Assembly: GCA_021827545.1 (NCBI GenBank)
Contig: JAKAVH010000033.1
Span: 1-6,466 of the forward strand
Length of the DNA: 6,466 nucleotides
Source of the DNA: Thermoplasmata archaeon
GTDB lineage: Archaea > Thermoplasmatota > Thermoplasmata > UBA184
Direction of reading: 5' to 3'
The position numbers were made by a program, and so were the translations under genes. Positions 1-5,403 of the stretch are shown in pieces (the first letter of the stretch is position 1; every line of letters starts with the position of its first letter). The notes beneath the pieces are model-generated. The model searched no databases. It was given only the letters and a program-made list of their open reading frames with translations, and was not told the DNA's origin.

Positions 1-523
1 CGCGCACATCGGGGTCAAGCCCCTCGAACGGTTCGTCGAGCAGAAGCACGGACGGCCGGGCCGCGAGGGCGCGGGCGAGAGCGACGCGCTGACGCTCTCC
101 ACCGGAAAGCTGGTCGACGAGACGGCGCTCGAATCCCGAGAGGCGCACCAGCTCGAGCGCCCGTCCGACTTCCACCGAGACGGTCGATTCGTCCGAACGC
201 CGCAGGCGGGGGGCGTAGGCGACGTTATCGTAGACGGTCCGATGAGAAAATAGGCCCGGATCCTGGCCCAAGAGGACGAGGCCCCGACGGTGGGGGGGGA
301 CCCGGCGGATGTCGCGGCCCTCGAGATCAATCGCGCCCGCGCGAATCGGCTCAAACCCGACGAGCGCTCGCAACAAGGTCGACTTTCCGCTTCCGTTGGG
401 TCCCATCAACACGAGCAGTTCGCCCGGCGCCAGCGTGAACGACGCGGACCGGACGACCGCTCGCCCCCCCAGTTCCACGGAGACGTCGCGAACGGAGAGG
501 ACGGGGGGGCTACCGGCGGCCAC
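1..523 (-). CDS. thiQ: Thiamine ABC transporter ATP-binding protein ThiQ (partial, C-terminus beyond the window)
   Basis: This is the ATPase that powers thiamine/TPP import through ThiP on the cytoplasmic face of the membrane. The reading frame opens with GTG at 523-521 and gives 174 residues before the left edge. Visible ABC motifs are Walker [10 protein letters not shown] (41-49), Q-loop Gln87 in GQDPGLF, signature LSGGERQR (139-146), Walker B VLLLDEP (159-165) with catalytic Glu164, and D-loop EGLD (167-170). The H-loop histidine and C-terminus lie outside. No other in-frame start was found just upstream. GTG follows a G-run about 4 nt away and overlaps the end of thiP by 14 bp, which implies translational coupling. 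Family membership is certain. Substrate is inferred from the operon, because the ATPase alone could equally serve an iron or polyamine importer. Two long G/C runs (292-299, 503-509) lie in or beside the frame, but the frame stays consistent through both. Confidence 0.93.
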   Translation of the reverse strand, partial: MAAGSPPVLSVRDVSVELGGRAVVRSASFTLAPGELLVLMGPNGSGKSTLLRALVGFEPIRAGAIDLEGRDIRRVPPHRRGLVLLGQDPGLFSHRTVYDNVAYAPRLRRSDESTVSVEVGRALELVRLSGFERRLVDQLSGGERQRVALARALAARPSVLLLDEPFEGLDPDVR

Positions 524-2174
524 GGAACCCCCCGAGAAGCAACGCGGCGATCGCGGCGAGGCTCACGATCAACAGCCAAGCGCTCGCGGTCTCCGCCGCG
601 AACGGAAGGCGATCCGCGGGGAGCTCGTAGATCGCGACGGAGATCGTGGCGAATTTCGGCGTGGCGAGGAAGTTCGTCGCGGTGAACTCCCCGAGCCCGA
701 TCACGAACGCGAACAAGCCCGCGGTCACGAGCCCCGAACGGATGCGGGGTACATCCACATCGGTGAACGCCGACCACGCGCTCGCGCCGAGCGTTCTCGC
801 CGCTTCCCGCGGCGCCGCGGACAGGGTAACGAGCGGCGCCTCGAAACTCTGGAGAGCGAACGGTAGCCCGAGCATCGACTGACTGACTACGATCAAGACC
901 CAGACGGTGGCCGGTCCGGTGAGGACGGATCGCCAGAAGGCGGCGAGCGCCAAGGCGAGGATCAACGGGGAGACCAACAGAGGCACGAACAGATACAGAT
1001 GGACGAGAACGGAAGCGCGAGGGCGCCCGGCGAGCGAAAACGCGCCCCCGAACGTCAGGAGGATAGCGATCGCGGCGGCGAGGGCAGCGAACCAGAGCGT
1101 GTTGATGGTCGCGCCGACCATCGAGAGTCCCCCGAGGGCGTTCGTCGTGGCCGGGCCAAAAAGGGTCGTCCAACCGGCGTACCACGCGCCGGTCGGTAGG
1201 GTCACCGACCGGTACAGCACGGTGAAGGCGATCGATCCCTCCAACGCCGCCAAGACCGCGGTCCCGACCGCCCCGCCGATGACCCATGGATCGCGCGCGG
1301 AGAGGGGCACCGGACGGAACGGTCGACGACCGCCTCGCGGCGCGGACGAGCGGCGCAACGCCAGGTAGGCGACGGTCGGTATCGCGAGAAACGCGACCGC
1401 GATGAGCGCCAGCGCGGCCGCCCGTTGAGGTTCGAGATAGACCACTTGGAGGCTGTAGATCCGCGCTTCGAGGGTGAAGTACTGGGGGCCAAACAGCAGC
1501 GGGGCCGCAAAGCCCATGGCCGAGAAGAGGAACGTGAGGAGCGCGCCTTGGGCGGCCCCGACCCAGGTCGGAGGTCCCCAGACCTCCCGGTACCTCCGAC
1601 GGGGCGAGGCTCCCAAGGTCGCGAGGCCTTCGTCGAGTTCCACGTACGACCGGTCGCAGCCGGCGGCCGTGAAGAGGACGACCATCGGCGTGTTGAAGGC
1701 GACGTTCACCACGATGATCCCCACCCACCCGCCCCAAGGACCCGCCAAGAGCGGAACGTACGGCGCGGCCACGCCGGACGGACCGAAGAGCTCGCGGACT
1801 CCCTCGACCATCACGAGAGACGGGAGAAGGAACGGGACGAGCAACAGCGCCCGCGCCATCTCGCGACCAGGGACAGCGTAACGGCCCAGGAAGATGCCCA
1901 CCGTATAACCGAGCCCGAGCGCCACCGCGGCCGAGGCGCCTCCTTGGGTGATCGAATTCTCGAGCGCTTCGCGGTTCAACGGATCGGCCACGACGCTCGA
2001 CCAAGTCGCGCCAGCACCGGGCGCCATCGCGGCCCCGATCAGATAGACGGCGACCGGGACGAATCCGAAGATCACCACGAAGCCGACGAGCGGGAGCATC
2101 GGGAGCAGGGACTCCCCTCGGGACGTCGGGAATCCGCGCCGACCTACGACAGGCTCTGCCACGTATCGAGCCAT
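510..2174 (-). CDS. thiP: Thiamine ABC transporter permease ThiP (two fused permease domains)
   Basis: This is the membrane channel of the thiamine/TPP importer. The protein is 554 aa from the chosen ATG, close to the roughly 536 aa of E. coli ThiP. About twelve hydrophobic segments are visible, arranged as two six-helix binding-protein-dependent permease halves. Each half carries an EAA-type cytoplasmic loop that docks on the ATPase: [23 protein letters not shown] near residues 178-200, and [16 protein letters not shown] from about residue 455. This tandem fusion is typical of ThiP and of the related iron (FbpB-type) permeases. The frame stays open further upstream, but that extension is Arg-rich, hydrophilic and runs over thiB. 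I therefore chose ATG at 2174-2172, which overlaps thiB by 31 bp. GTG at 2162 is an alternative, with an AGGATGG stretch 8 nt before it. The last 14 bases overlap thiQ. Thiamine specificity is inferred from the riboswitch and from ThiB. Confidence 0.93.
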   Translation of the reverse strand: MARYVAEPVVGRRGFPTSRGESLLPMLPLVGFVVIFGFVPVAVYLIGAAMAPGAGATWSSVVADPLNREALENSITQGGASAAVALGLGYTVGIFLGRYAVPGREMARALLLVPFLLPSLVMVEGVRELFGPSGVAAPYVPLLAGPWGGWVGIIVVNVAFNTPMVVLFTAAGCDRSYVELDEGLATLGASPRRRYREVWGPPTWVGAAQGALLTFLFSAMGFAAPLLFGPQYFTLEARIYSLQVVYLEPQRAAALALIAVAFLAIPTVAYLALRRSSAPRGGRRPFRPVPLSARDPWVIGGAVGTAVLAALEGSIAFTVLYRSVTLPTGAWYAGWTTLFGPATTNALGGLSMVGATINTLWFAALAAAIAILLTFGGAFSLAGRPRASVLVHLYLFVPLLVSPLILALALAAFWRSVLTGPATVWVLIVVSQSMLGLPFALQSFEAPLVTLSAAPREAARTLGASAWSAFTDVDVPRIRSGLVTAGLFAFVIGLGEFTATNFLATPKFATISVAIYELPADRLPFAAETASAWLLIVSLAAIAALLLGGFRGRR

Positions 2175-3313
2175 CCTAGCATCGCTTGCGCGAGGGACGA
2201 CGGCGCGAGCGCATCGTTCAGGGGAACGAACGACGCCGGATTCGGGGCCGCGTCGTAGACGCTGGGCAGCGCCACCGTCGAGTTCGCGGGGTACATCCAT
2301 TCGGAGGTGGGGATCAGCGATTGGACCGTCGGACCGAGGAACCAGTTCTCAAACTCCTCCGCGAGCGTCGGGTGGGTGGTGCCGGCCACGATCCCAATCC
2401 CGTAGACGGTCCGCCATCCGTACGGAACTCCGTGGAACCACGAGACCGTCGAGTTGTACGATCCCGGGGCCCCGCAGTAGCTCGGCGCGAACGCGGCGCA
2501 CGCGGGGTCGGTCGTGTAGCTCACGACCATGCCCGGGGCGCCCGGGCCGGCGACAAACGCCGAGAACGCGTCCCCCCAATCCGGTGACGTCGGCGCGACA
2601 CCGAGCGTCGCGTTCCAGAACGATTCCCACGGCTGATGAAGGACGTCCTGATAGTACAAGACCTCCCAGGCCAAGAACTCCTCGCCGGTGATCGACGTCG
2701 TCGGGTTCTCGTAGAGGAAGTTCGAGGCGAGGGTCCGATTCTGGGCGATGCTGTCCAAACTAAGGTGGGCGATCGACCCTCCTTGGGCCGAGTTGAAGGT
2801 CGTATTGTAATCGATCCCCAAGTAGCCCCACTCGTAGGGGACCACGCCCCACGTCGGGCTGAGTTCCGCCGCCAGCGTCCCGTTGATGAACGCCGCGGCG
2901 GGCGGTTCGTAGGGGATCAGAAGGCCGTCGGCCTGCGCCACCGGTGCGGTGAGTTCGTCCAATCCGATCACGAGGTCGGCCCCCGGACTGCCTCGTTGGG
3001 CGAGCAAGGCGCCGACCAGCGAAATCGTCGGGCAGACCACCTGAATCGACACATGGTACTTCGCCTCGAAGCCGCCGAACGTCTCGTTGAACTGGGGGGT
3101 TCCGCCGCAATTCCCCCCGAAGAGGCTCGGATACGTGTAGATGGTGAGCGTAGGGGCGCCGGCCCGCCCCCCGCCGCCGAAGAGGCCGCCGTTAGTGTAG
3201 ATGCCGTAGCCGACCAAGGCGACGACCACCGCGATAGCGACCGCCACGATCTGGCGGCCCAGTCGACCGGGTCGCCACGGGCGGGGACCGGGAAGACGAT
3301 CCGTCGGAATCAT
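2144..3313 (-). CDS. thiB: Thiamine/TPP-binding protein ThiB, membrane-anchored
   Basis: This is the extracytoplasmic receptor that delivers thiamine or its phosphates to ThiP. It has 389 aa and starts at ATG 3313. Residues 1-19 are Arg-rich and 20-38 are hydrophobic (QIVAVAIAVVVALVGYGIY), followed by a Gly-rich linker. There is no cysteine at the helix end, so it looks like an uncleaved anchor rather than a lipoprotein. The mature part matches TbpA/ThiB along its length: LTIYTYPSL (56-64), ADLVIGLDEL (112-121), PYEWGYLGIDYN (159-170), YENPTT (201-206), GMVVSYTTDPA (261-271) and SLIPTSEWMYP (332-342). Four cysteines (69, 94, 272, 280) could form disulfides. Seven N-X-S/T sequons (Asn76, 144, 170, 192, 234, 287, 344) suggest surface glycosylation, as in archaea. 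No Shine-Dalgarno motif lies close to the ATG; a hairpin ends 3 nt before it. An iron-binding relative is possible, but the TPP riboswitch argues for thiamine. Confidence 0.93.
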   Translation of the reverse strand: MIPTDRLPGPRPWRPGRLGRQIVAVAIAVVVALVGYGIYTNGGLFGGGGRAGAPTLTIYTYPSLFGGNCGGTPQFNETFGGFEAKYHVSIQVVCPTISLVGALLAQRGSPGADLVIGLDELTAPVAQADGLLIPYEPPAAAFINGTLAAELSPTWGVVPYEWGYLGIDYNTTFNSAQGGSIAHLSLDSIAQNRTLASNFLYENPTTSITGEEFLAWEVLYYQDVLHQPWESFWNATLGVAPTSPDWGDAFSAFVAGPGAPGMVVSYTTDPACAAFAPSYCGAPGSYNSTVSWFHGVPYGWRTVYGIGIVAGTTHPTLAEEFENWFLGPTVQSLIPTSEWMYPANSTVALPSVYDAAPNPASFVPLNDALAPSSLAQAMLGWLDTWQSLS

Positions 3314-3316
3314 CCG

Positions 3317-3336
3317 TCGGTCGGAGGACCGACCGA
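3317..3336 (-). promoter_or_regulatory. Leader hairpin between the TPP aptamer and the thiB start
   Basis: A perfect 8-bp stem (TCGGTCGG with CCGACCGA) closes a four-base loop, read TCCT on the mRNA strand. It ends 3 nt before the thiB ATG. No U-tract follows, so it does not look like an intrinsic terminator. Its position suggests the expression platform of the riboswitch, acting on translation initiation. Neither a competing fold nor a mechanism is demonstrated. Confidence 0.5.
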
Positions 3337-3356
3337 ACGCAACGCTACTCCCCGCA

Positions 3357-3448
3357 TTTCTGTCCCTTCGCGGGCATTACCCCGATCAGGTTCTTGGGGT
3401 CGACGAGGGTCTCTCGTCCTCTCAGCCGGTCCACAGCTCCCCCATTTT
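3357..3448 (-). promoter_or_regulatory. TPP riboswitch (THI-box) controlling thiBPQ
   Basis: Read on the minus strand, the conserved THI-box blocks occur in order. These are GGGGGAGC (3436-3443), CTGAGA (3420-3425), GAACCTGATC (3384-3393), GTAATGCCCGCG (3369-3380) and AAGGGA (3363-3368). P2 can form AGCUG with CGGCU. A variable 6-bp stem GACGAG/CUCGUC occupies the P3 arm. P5 can form CGGG/CCCG around the GUAAUG bulge, and CCU can pair with AGG to make P4. I could not draw a convincing P1, so the outer limits are approximate. The CUGAGA arm binds the pyrimidine ring of TPP and the other arm binds the pyrophosphate. The aptamer lies about 50 nt upstream of thiB, so excess TPP should repress the importer. 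Confidence 0.93.
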
Positions 3449-3470
3449 CGGTATCCACCGGTCCCACTTC

Positions 3471-3480
3471 AACTTTACGC
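3471..3480 (-). promoter_or_regulatory. Weak TATA-like box for the thi operon (tentative)
   Basis: On the minus strand GCGTAAAGTT is the only A/T-rich patch just upstream of the aptamer. If it acts as an archaeal TATA element, transcription would begin about 25 nt downstream, near 3449. That would place the RNA 5' end at the edge of the riboswitch. It is a poor match to a consensus TATA box. The rest of 3449-3547 shows no gene. Confidence 0.22.
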
Positions 3481-3547
3481 GTCCTGAGGGCCGCTCGATA
3501 ACCCGACGGTCGCCGCGCCGGTCGATCGAGATCGTCATCGATCGACA

Positions 3548-3589
3548 CGTAAGGGGGTCGCCGTCTCTTCGAGCTCGGGGCTACACACC
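3548..3589 (+). repeat. Left inverted repeat of the IS element
   Basis: The outer 27 bases (3548-3574) are fully matched by the inverted right copy once a 7-base insertion in the right copy is allowed. A looser match continues through TCGG and CACACC to about 3589. This end lies downstream of the transposase gene. Confidence 0.85.
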
Positions 3590-3592
3590 CTC

Positions 3593-3635
3593 ACCCCCTC
3601 ATGAAGCTCACTGGGGCTTCTTGAGAGCCGGGGGT
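3593..3635 (-). other. Bulged stem-loop near the left IS end (guide RNA domain or terminator)
   Basis: ACCCCC (3593-3598) pairs with GGGGGT (3630-3635). After a one-sided bulge (3625-3629), TCA/TGA and GAAGC/GCTTC (3603-3607 with 3616-3620) pair around a T-T mismatch, closing an 8-nt loop. It lies between the left inverted repeat and the transposase stop. The best reading is part of a guide RNA; a block to read-through into the thi operon is the alternative. Confidence 0.5.
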
Positions 3636-3726
3636 AGTGTCCAACCGGTCCGGTATTTCCCGCACACAGACACAAGCACTCGACGGTGCAGACTGAGTCT
3701 CCAACGGATACCGAACGACCGCATTC

Positions 3727-3747
3727 AAAGGAAAGCCGTCAGACGGC
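3727..3747 (-). terminator. Possible hairpin terminator behind the transposase gene
   Basis: On the minus strand GCCGT-CTG-ACGGC is followed directly by TTTCCTTT. It lies 55-75 nt past the transposase stop codon. The stem is short and the U-tract is interrupted. If the region forms a guide RNA, this may instead be one of its hairpins. Confidence 0.3.
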
Positions 3748-3801
3748 AATCGAAGCACCAGCGGTTCGATCGGACGCCCGATCCCAGGAAGCTCCGCCAC
3801 C

Positions 3802-4893
3802 TCAGTTCGCCCTCAGGGCTGCCAGCTTCTGCTCCGTCAGCGATTCCCGCTCCCACCGCCACGATTCGCGTTGGCTGAGCATCGCGTAGATCATCCGCAC
3901 CAGCTTCTTCATCGTCAGGACGTGGCCCATCTTGCCACTCCCGGTGCGCGCCTTGCACTTCGCGTAGTACGCCCGAACGTGCGGCTCGTACTTCGCGATC
4001 GTGTCGACCATGAGCGAGAGGGCCCACCGGCCCTCGCTGGGTCCGCTCTTCGACATATGACCGACCCGCTTCAGCGAGGAACTGTTCTTCTCCGTCGGCA
4101 CGATCCCGAAGAAGCTGGCCAGGTGATCGGCGTCGGGAAACCGTCGCACATCCCCGACGAAGGAACTCACCATCGACGCGAGATAGAAGTTCACACCGGG
4201 AATCGTCATCAGGAGCTTCACATCGTCCTTCTCCTTCGCGCGCTGTCGGATCCGCTCCTCGAACTGGTCCGCGAGCTTCTCGGCGAACTCCAGCCGGTCC
4301 ATCAGGCTCGAGAGCACCAAGTCGCGTTCATCGCCGAAGGAGAGCCCACGGATCGAGGTGCGTCGAAGCACGGAGAAGTGATCGGTCGAGTCGGGCAGGT
4401 CCTGGTAGACCCCTTCCCGCTTGAGGTACCCGATGATGGTCGACTTCAGCCGGCCGATCTCTTGGCCGAGCTTGAGCCGCTGGAGGAGGAGGTCGCGCGC
4501 GAGCTGCTCCTCCCGCTCGAGCAGGTGCGCTTCGGGCAACATTCCCACGCTGTGGAGACGGGCCAGCTTGACGCTGTCGAGCCGGTCGTTCTTCTTTTTC
4601 GACTTCACGATCCACGCCAGCTCCGCGGGATGGGCCACGGTGAGGTCGGTGTACCCCATCGAACGAAGCTGTCGATAGAACGGATAGGCCGTGCCCGACG
4701 ACTCGAAGGCGATGCGGGCATCCGACGCCACCTTCGTCTTCAGCAGGGCGTATCCATCTTCGCTCATCGGAAACTCGAACGTCTCCGCCCCGTCGTTCGT
4801 CAGGATCGTGGCATGGCTCATCGTCTCTCCGAGGTCGATTCCCACTGTCGGCATCACCGGGTTCACCCGCTTGGGTCTCTTGTTCCTGCGCAT
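3802..4893 (-). CDS. IS110-family DEDD transposase/recombinase
   Basis: The protein has 363 aa, is intact and is of usual family length. It should catalyse RNA-guided excision and insertion of its own element. The N-terminal RuvC-like DEDD domain shows Asp20 in VGIDLG, Glu64 in FESSG, and Asp103 and Asp106 in [10 protein letters not shown], spaced as in IS110 enzymes. A helical middle section (about 125-220) follows. The C-terminal transposase_20-type domain starts at LLMTIPGV (227-234) and includes ASFFGIVP (259-266), a triple serine (271-273) in the region expected to hold the nucleophile, and GHMSKSGP (278-285). ATG at 4893 is preceded by a strong GAGGAGG three bases upstream. An internal ATG at 4854, just before VGIDLG, is less likely. 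All key residues are present, so the enzyme may be active. It is read toward the thi operon. Confidence 0.95.
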   Translation of the reverse strand: MRRNKRPKRVNPVMPTVGIDLGETMSHATILTNDGAETFEFPMSEDGYALLKTKVASDARIAFESSGTAYPFYRQLRSMGYTDLTVAHPAELAWIVKSKKKNDRLDSVKLARLHSVGMLPEAHLLEREEQLARDLLLQRLKLGQEIGRLKSTIIGYLKREGVYQDLPDSTDHFSVLRRTSIRGLSFGDERDLVLSSLMDRLEFAEKLADQFEERIRQRAKEKDDVKLLMTIPGVNFYLASMVSSFVGDVRRFPDADHLASFFGIVPTEKNSSSLKRVGHMSKSGPSEGRWALSLMVDTIAKYEPHVRAYYAKCKARTGSGKMGHVLTMKKLVRMIYAMLSQRESWRWERESLTEQKLAALRAN

Positions 4894-4906
4894 GTTCCTC
4901 CTCGTC

Positions 4907-4937
4907 CGCGACCTCGGTGTCTGAGTCCGAGGTCGCG
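4907..4937 (-). promoter_or_regulatory. 11-bp hairpin just upstream of the transposase ribosome-binding site
   Basis: CGCGACCTCGG (4907-4917) and CCGAGGTCGCG (4927-4937) form a perfect 11-bp stem with a 9-nt loop, read ACTCAGACA on the transposase strand. It ends 3 nt before the GAGGAGG ribosome-binding site and overlaps the inner edge of the right inverted repeat. It could limit translation from read-in transcripts, or be a recombinase-binding or single-strand feature of the end. The left end lacks the matching insertion. Confidence 0.6.
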
Positions 4938-4970
4938 CTCGAAGAGACGGCGCGGCCAGACCCCCTTACG
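4937..4970 (-). repeat. Right inverted repeat of the IS element
   Basis: On the minus strand CGTAAGGGGGTC and GCCGTCTCTTCGAGC are repeated exactly from the left end, separated here by the extra bases TGGCCGC. This is the end upstream of the transposase. Confidence 0.85.
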
Positions 4971-4981
4971 ATTCAATCAAA

Positions 4982-5032
4982 GGAAGACCACCGTGGAGGC
5001 GATCGTCTTCCCGAGGGACGAGCGCCTCCACG
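4982..5032. other. Two interlocking perfect inverted repeats (H-type pseudoknot topology)
   Basis: GGAAGAC (4982-4988) pairs with GTCTTCC (5005-5011). CGTGGAGGCG (4992-5001) pairs with CGCCTCCACG (5023-5032). The arms alternate, so in RNA both stems (7 and 10 bp) could form together as a pseudoknot with loops of 3, 3 and 11 nt. It starts 12 bp outside the right inverted repeat. The strand and any function are unknown. Confidence 0.45.
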
Positions 5033-5239
5033 CAAAGGATGCGGGGTTCCGCCACAGGGACGAGGGCCGTCCTTGGGCGGCCCGAGTCCGCGGGGCTCTT
5101 GTGGGGAGGGCGGACCGCACGCATCGCAGCCGCGGCCGCGCGGGTCGGCTCACAAAAGGCCGGAATGAATCGACTGTTCGATCGGGCGGGGCCAGGGCGA
5201 CGGTCGCGTTCCCGCTTCGGCCACAATCCGCTCTCCTGG

Positions 5240-5289
5240 GGGCCGGCTCAGGTCATCGAGCGTCCAGGCACGAAACCGCTCGTCGGCCC
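5240..5289 (+). other. Two-part stem-loop upstream of pdxS
   Basis: GGGCCG (5240-5245) pairs with CGGCCC (5284-5289). CGAGCG (5257-5262) pairs with CGCTCG (5277-5282). The two stems are nested, with 11 nt against 1 nt between them and a 14-nt apical loop. It lies about 115 nt before pdxS and could belong to a leader RNA if transcription starts this far upstream. Confidence 0.35.
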
Positions 5290-5361
5290 GCGGCGAAGGT
5301 AACCCGTTCGACTCCCGGCGCGGAGCGGGGAACACGGGCTGCCCTGACGTCCGGGGCCCAA

Positions 5362-5372
5362 GGTCAAATAGG
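5362..5372 (+). promoter_or_regulatory. Tentative TATA-like box for pdxS
   Basis: GGTCAAATAGG is the most A/T-rich patch before pdxS. Archaeal spacing would put the transcript start near 5393, leaving a leader of about 10 nt that contains AGGA six bases before the ATG. The match to a consensus TATA box is weak. Confidence 0.25.
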
Positions 5373-5403
5373 CTGGAACGGTAACTGTTCGCTAGGACGA
5401 CCG

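Larger units (their letters stand above)
3590..3801 (-). ncRNA. Candidate bridge/seek guide RNA of the IS element
   Basis: IS1111-type elements encode, downstream of the transposase gene, an RNA that pairs with target and donor DNA and guides the recombinase. This region occupies that position, has no credible ORF and folds. In RNA order it has a 6-bp hairpin just after the stop codon (3768-3783) and a 5-bp hairpin with a U-rich tail (3727-3747). Next is a long stem CGGTAT/ATACCG (3708-3713 with 3651-3656), extended by CCG/CGG and enclosing about 42 nt that can form inner hairpins. Last is the bulged stem at 3593-3635. A near-identical 10-mer, GTTGGAGACT then GTTGGACACT, occurs once with each of the two large stems. 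I could not show complementarity to the element ends or flanks, and the RNA limits are unknown. Confidence 0.5.
3548..4970 (-). mobile_element. IS110-family insertion sequence, IS1111-like layout
   Basis: A single transposase gene is flanked by inverted copies of one sequence. CGTAAGGGGGTC lies at 3548-3559 and inverted at 4959-4970. GCCGTCTCTTCGAGC lies at 3560-3574 and inverted at 4937-4951. The right copy has 7 extra bases between the blocks and about 6 more further in, after which weak similarity continues to about 3589 and 4915. Between the repeats there is one intact ORF. About 77 nt lie outside the gene on its 5' side and about 254 nt on its 3' side. No target-site duplication was found, as is common for IS110 elements. 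In IS1111-type elements the inverted repeats lie a few bases inside the true ends. The real termini may therefore be slightly outside the given limits; similarity (GATCGACA against GATTGAAT) continues for 8 bases. Confidence 0.85.
4971..5403. other. Gene-free region between the IS element and pdxS, rich in inverted repeats
   Basis: No reading frame here resembles a known protein or has a supported start. Perfect inverted repeats are frequent. They include a pseudoknot-like pair at 4982-5032, GGGCCG/CGGCCC at 5064-5083, GTCCGC/GCGGAC at 5086-5115, and a two-part stem at 5240-5289. A T-loop-like GTTCGACTC at about 5309 does not belong to a foldable tRNA. The rest should hold the pdxS promoter and any leader. 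GC-rich DNA yields hairpins readily, so an RNA gene is possible but unproven. Confidence 0.55.

Noticed and set aside
292..299. G-runs (8 at 292-299, 7 at 503-509, 8 at 6439-6446) as possible phase-variable tracts.
   Set aside because: They encode ordinary Pro or Gly codons or lie at a gene overlap, and the proteins remain in frame. They are a sequencing-error risk rather than evidence of slippage.
406..2004. Long minus-strand frame overlapping thiP.
   Set aside because: Arg/Gly/Pro-rich alternate-frame translation without membrane segments. The real gene in this span is thiP.
3540..4978. Target-site duplication around the IS element.
   Set aside because: The sequences flanking the inverted repeats (GATCGACA and ATTCAATC) share no direct repeat. 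The limited similarity is in inverse orientation and may just extend the inverted repeat.
5240..5330. tRNA-like motifs: GCTC..GAGC resembling a D-arm and GTTCGACTC resembling a T-loop.
   Set aside because: The T-stem does not pair (ACCCG against CCCGG), and there is no anticodon stem or acceptor stem in register.
3871..5403. Long plus-strand open frame upstream of pdxS, continuous with it.
   Set aside because: It lies antisense to the IS transposase and in structured non-coding DNA, and its composition (Arg/His/Glu-rich) is that of a shadow frame. Homology to PdxS begins only at about 5404-5434.
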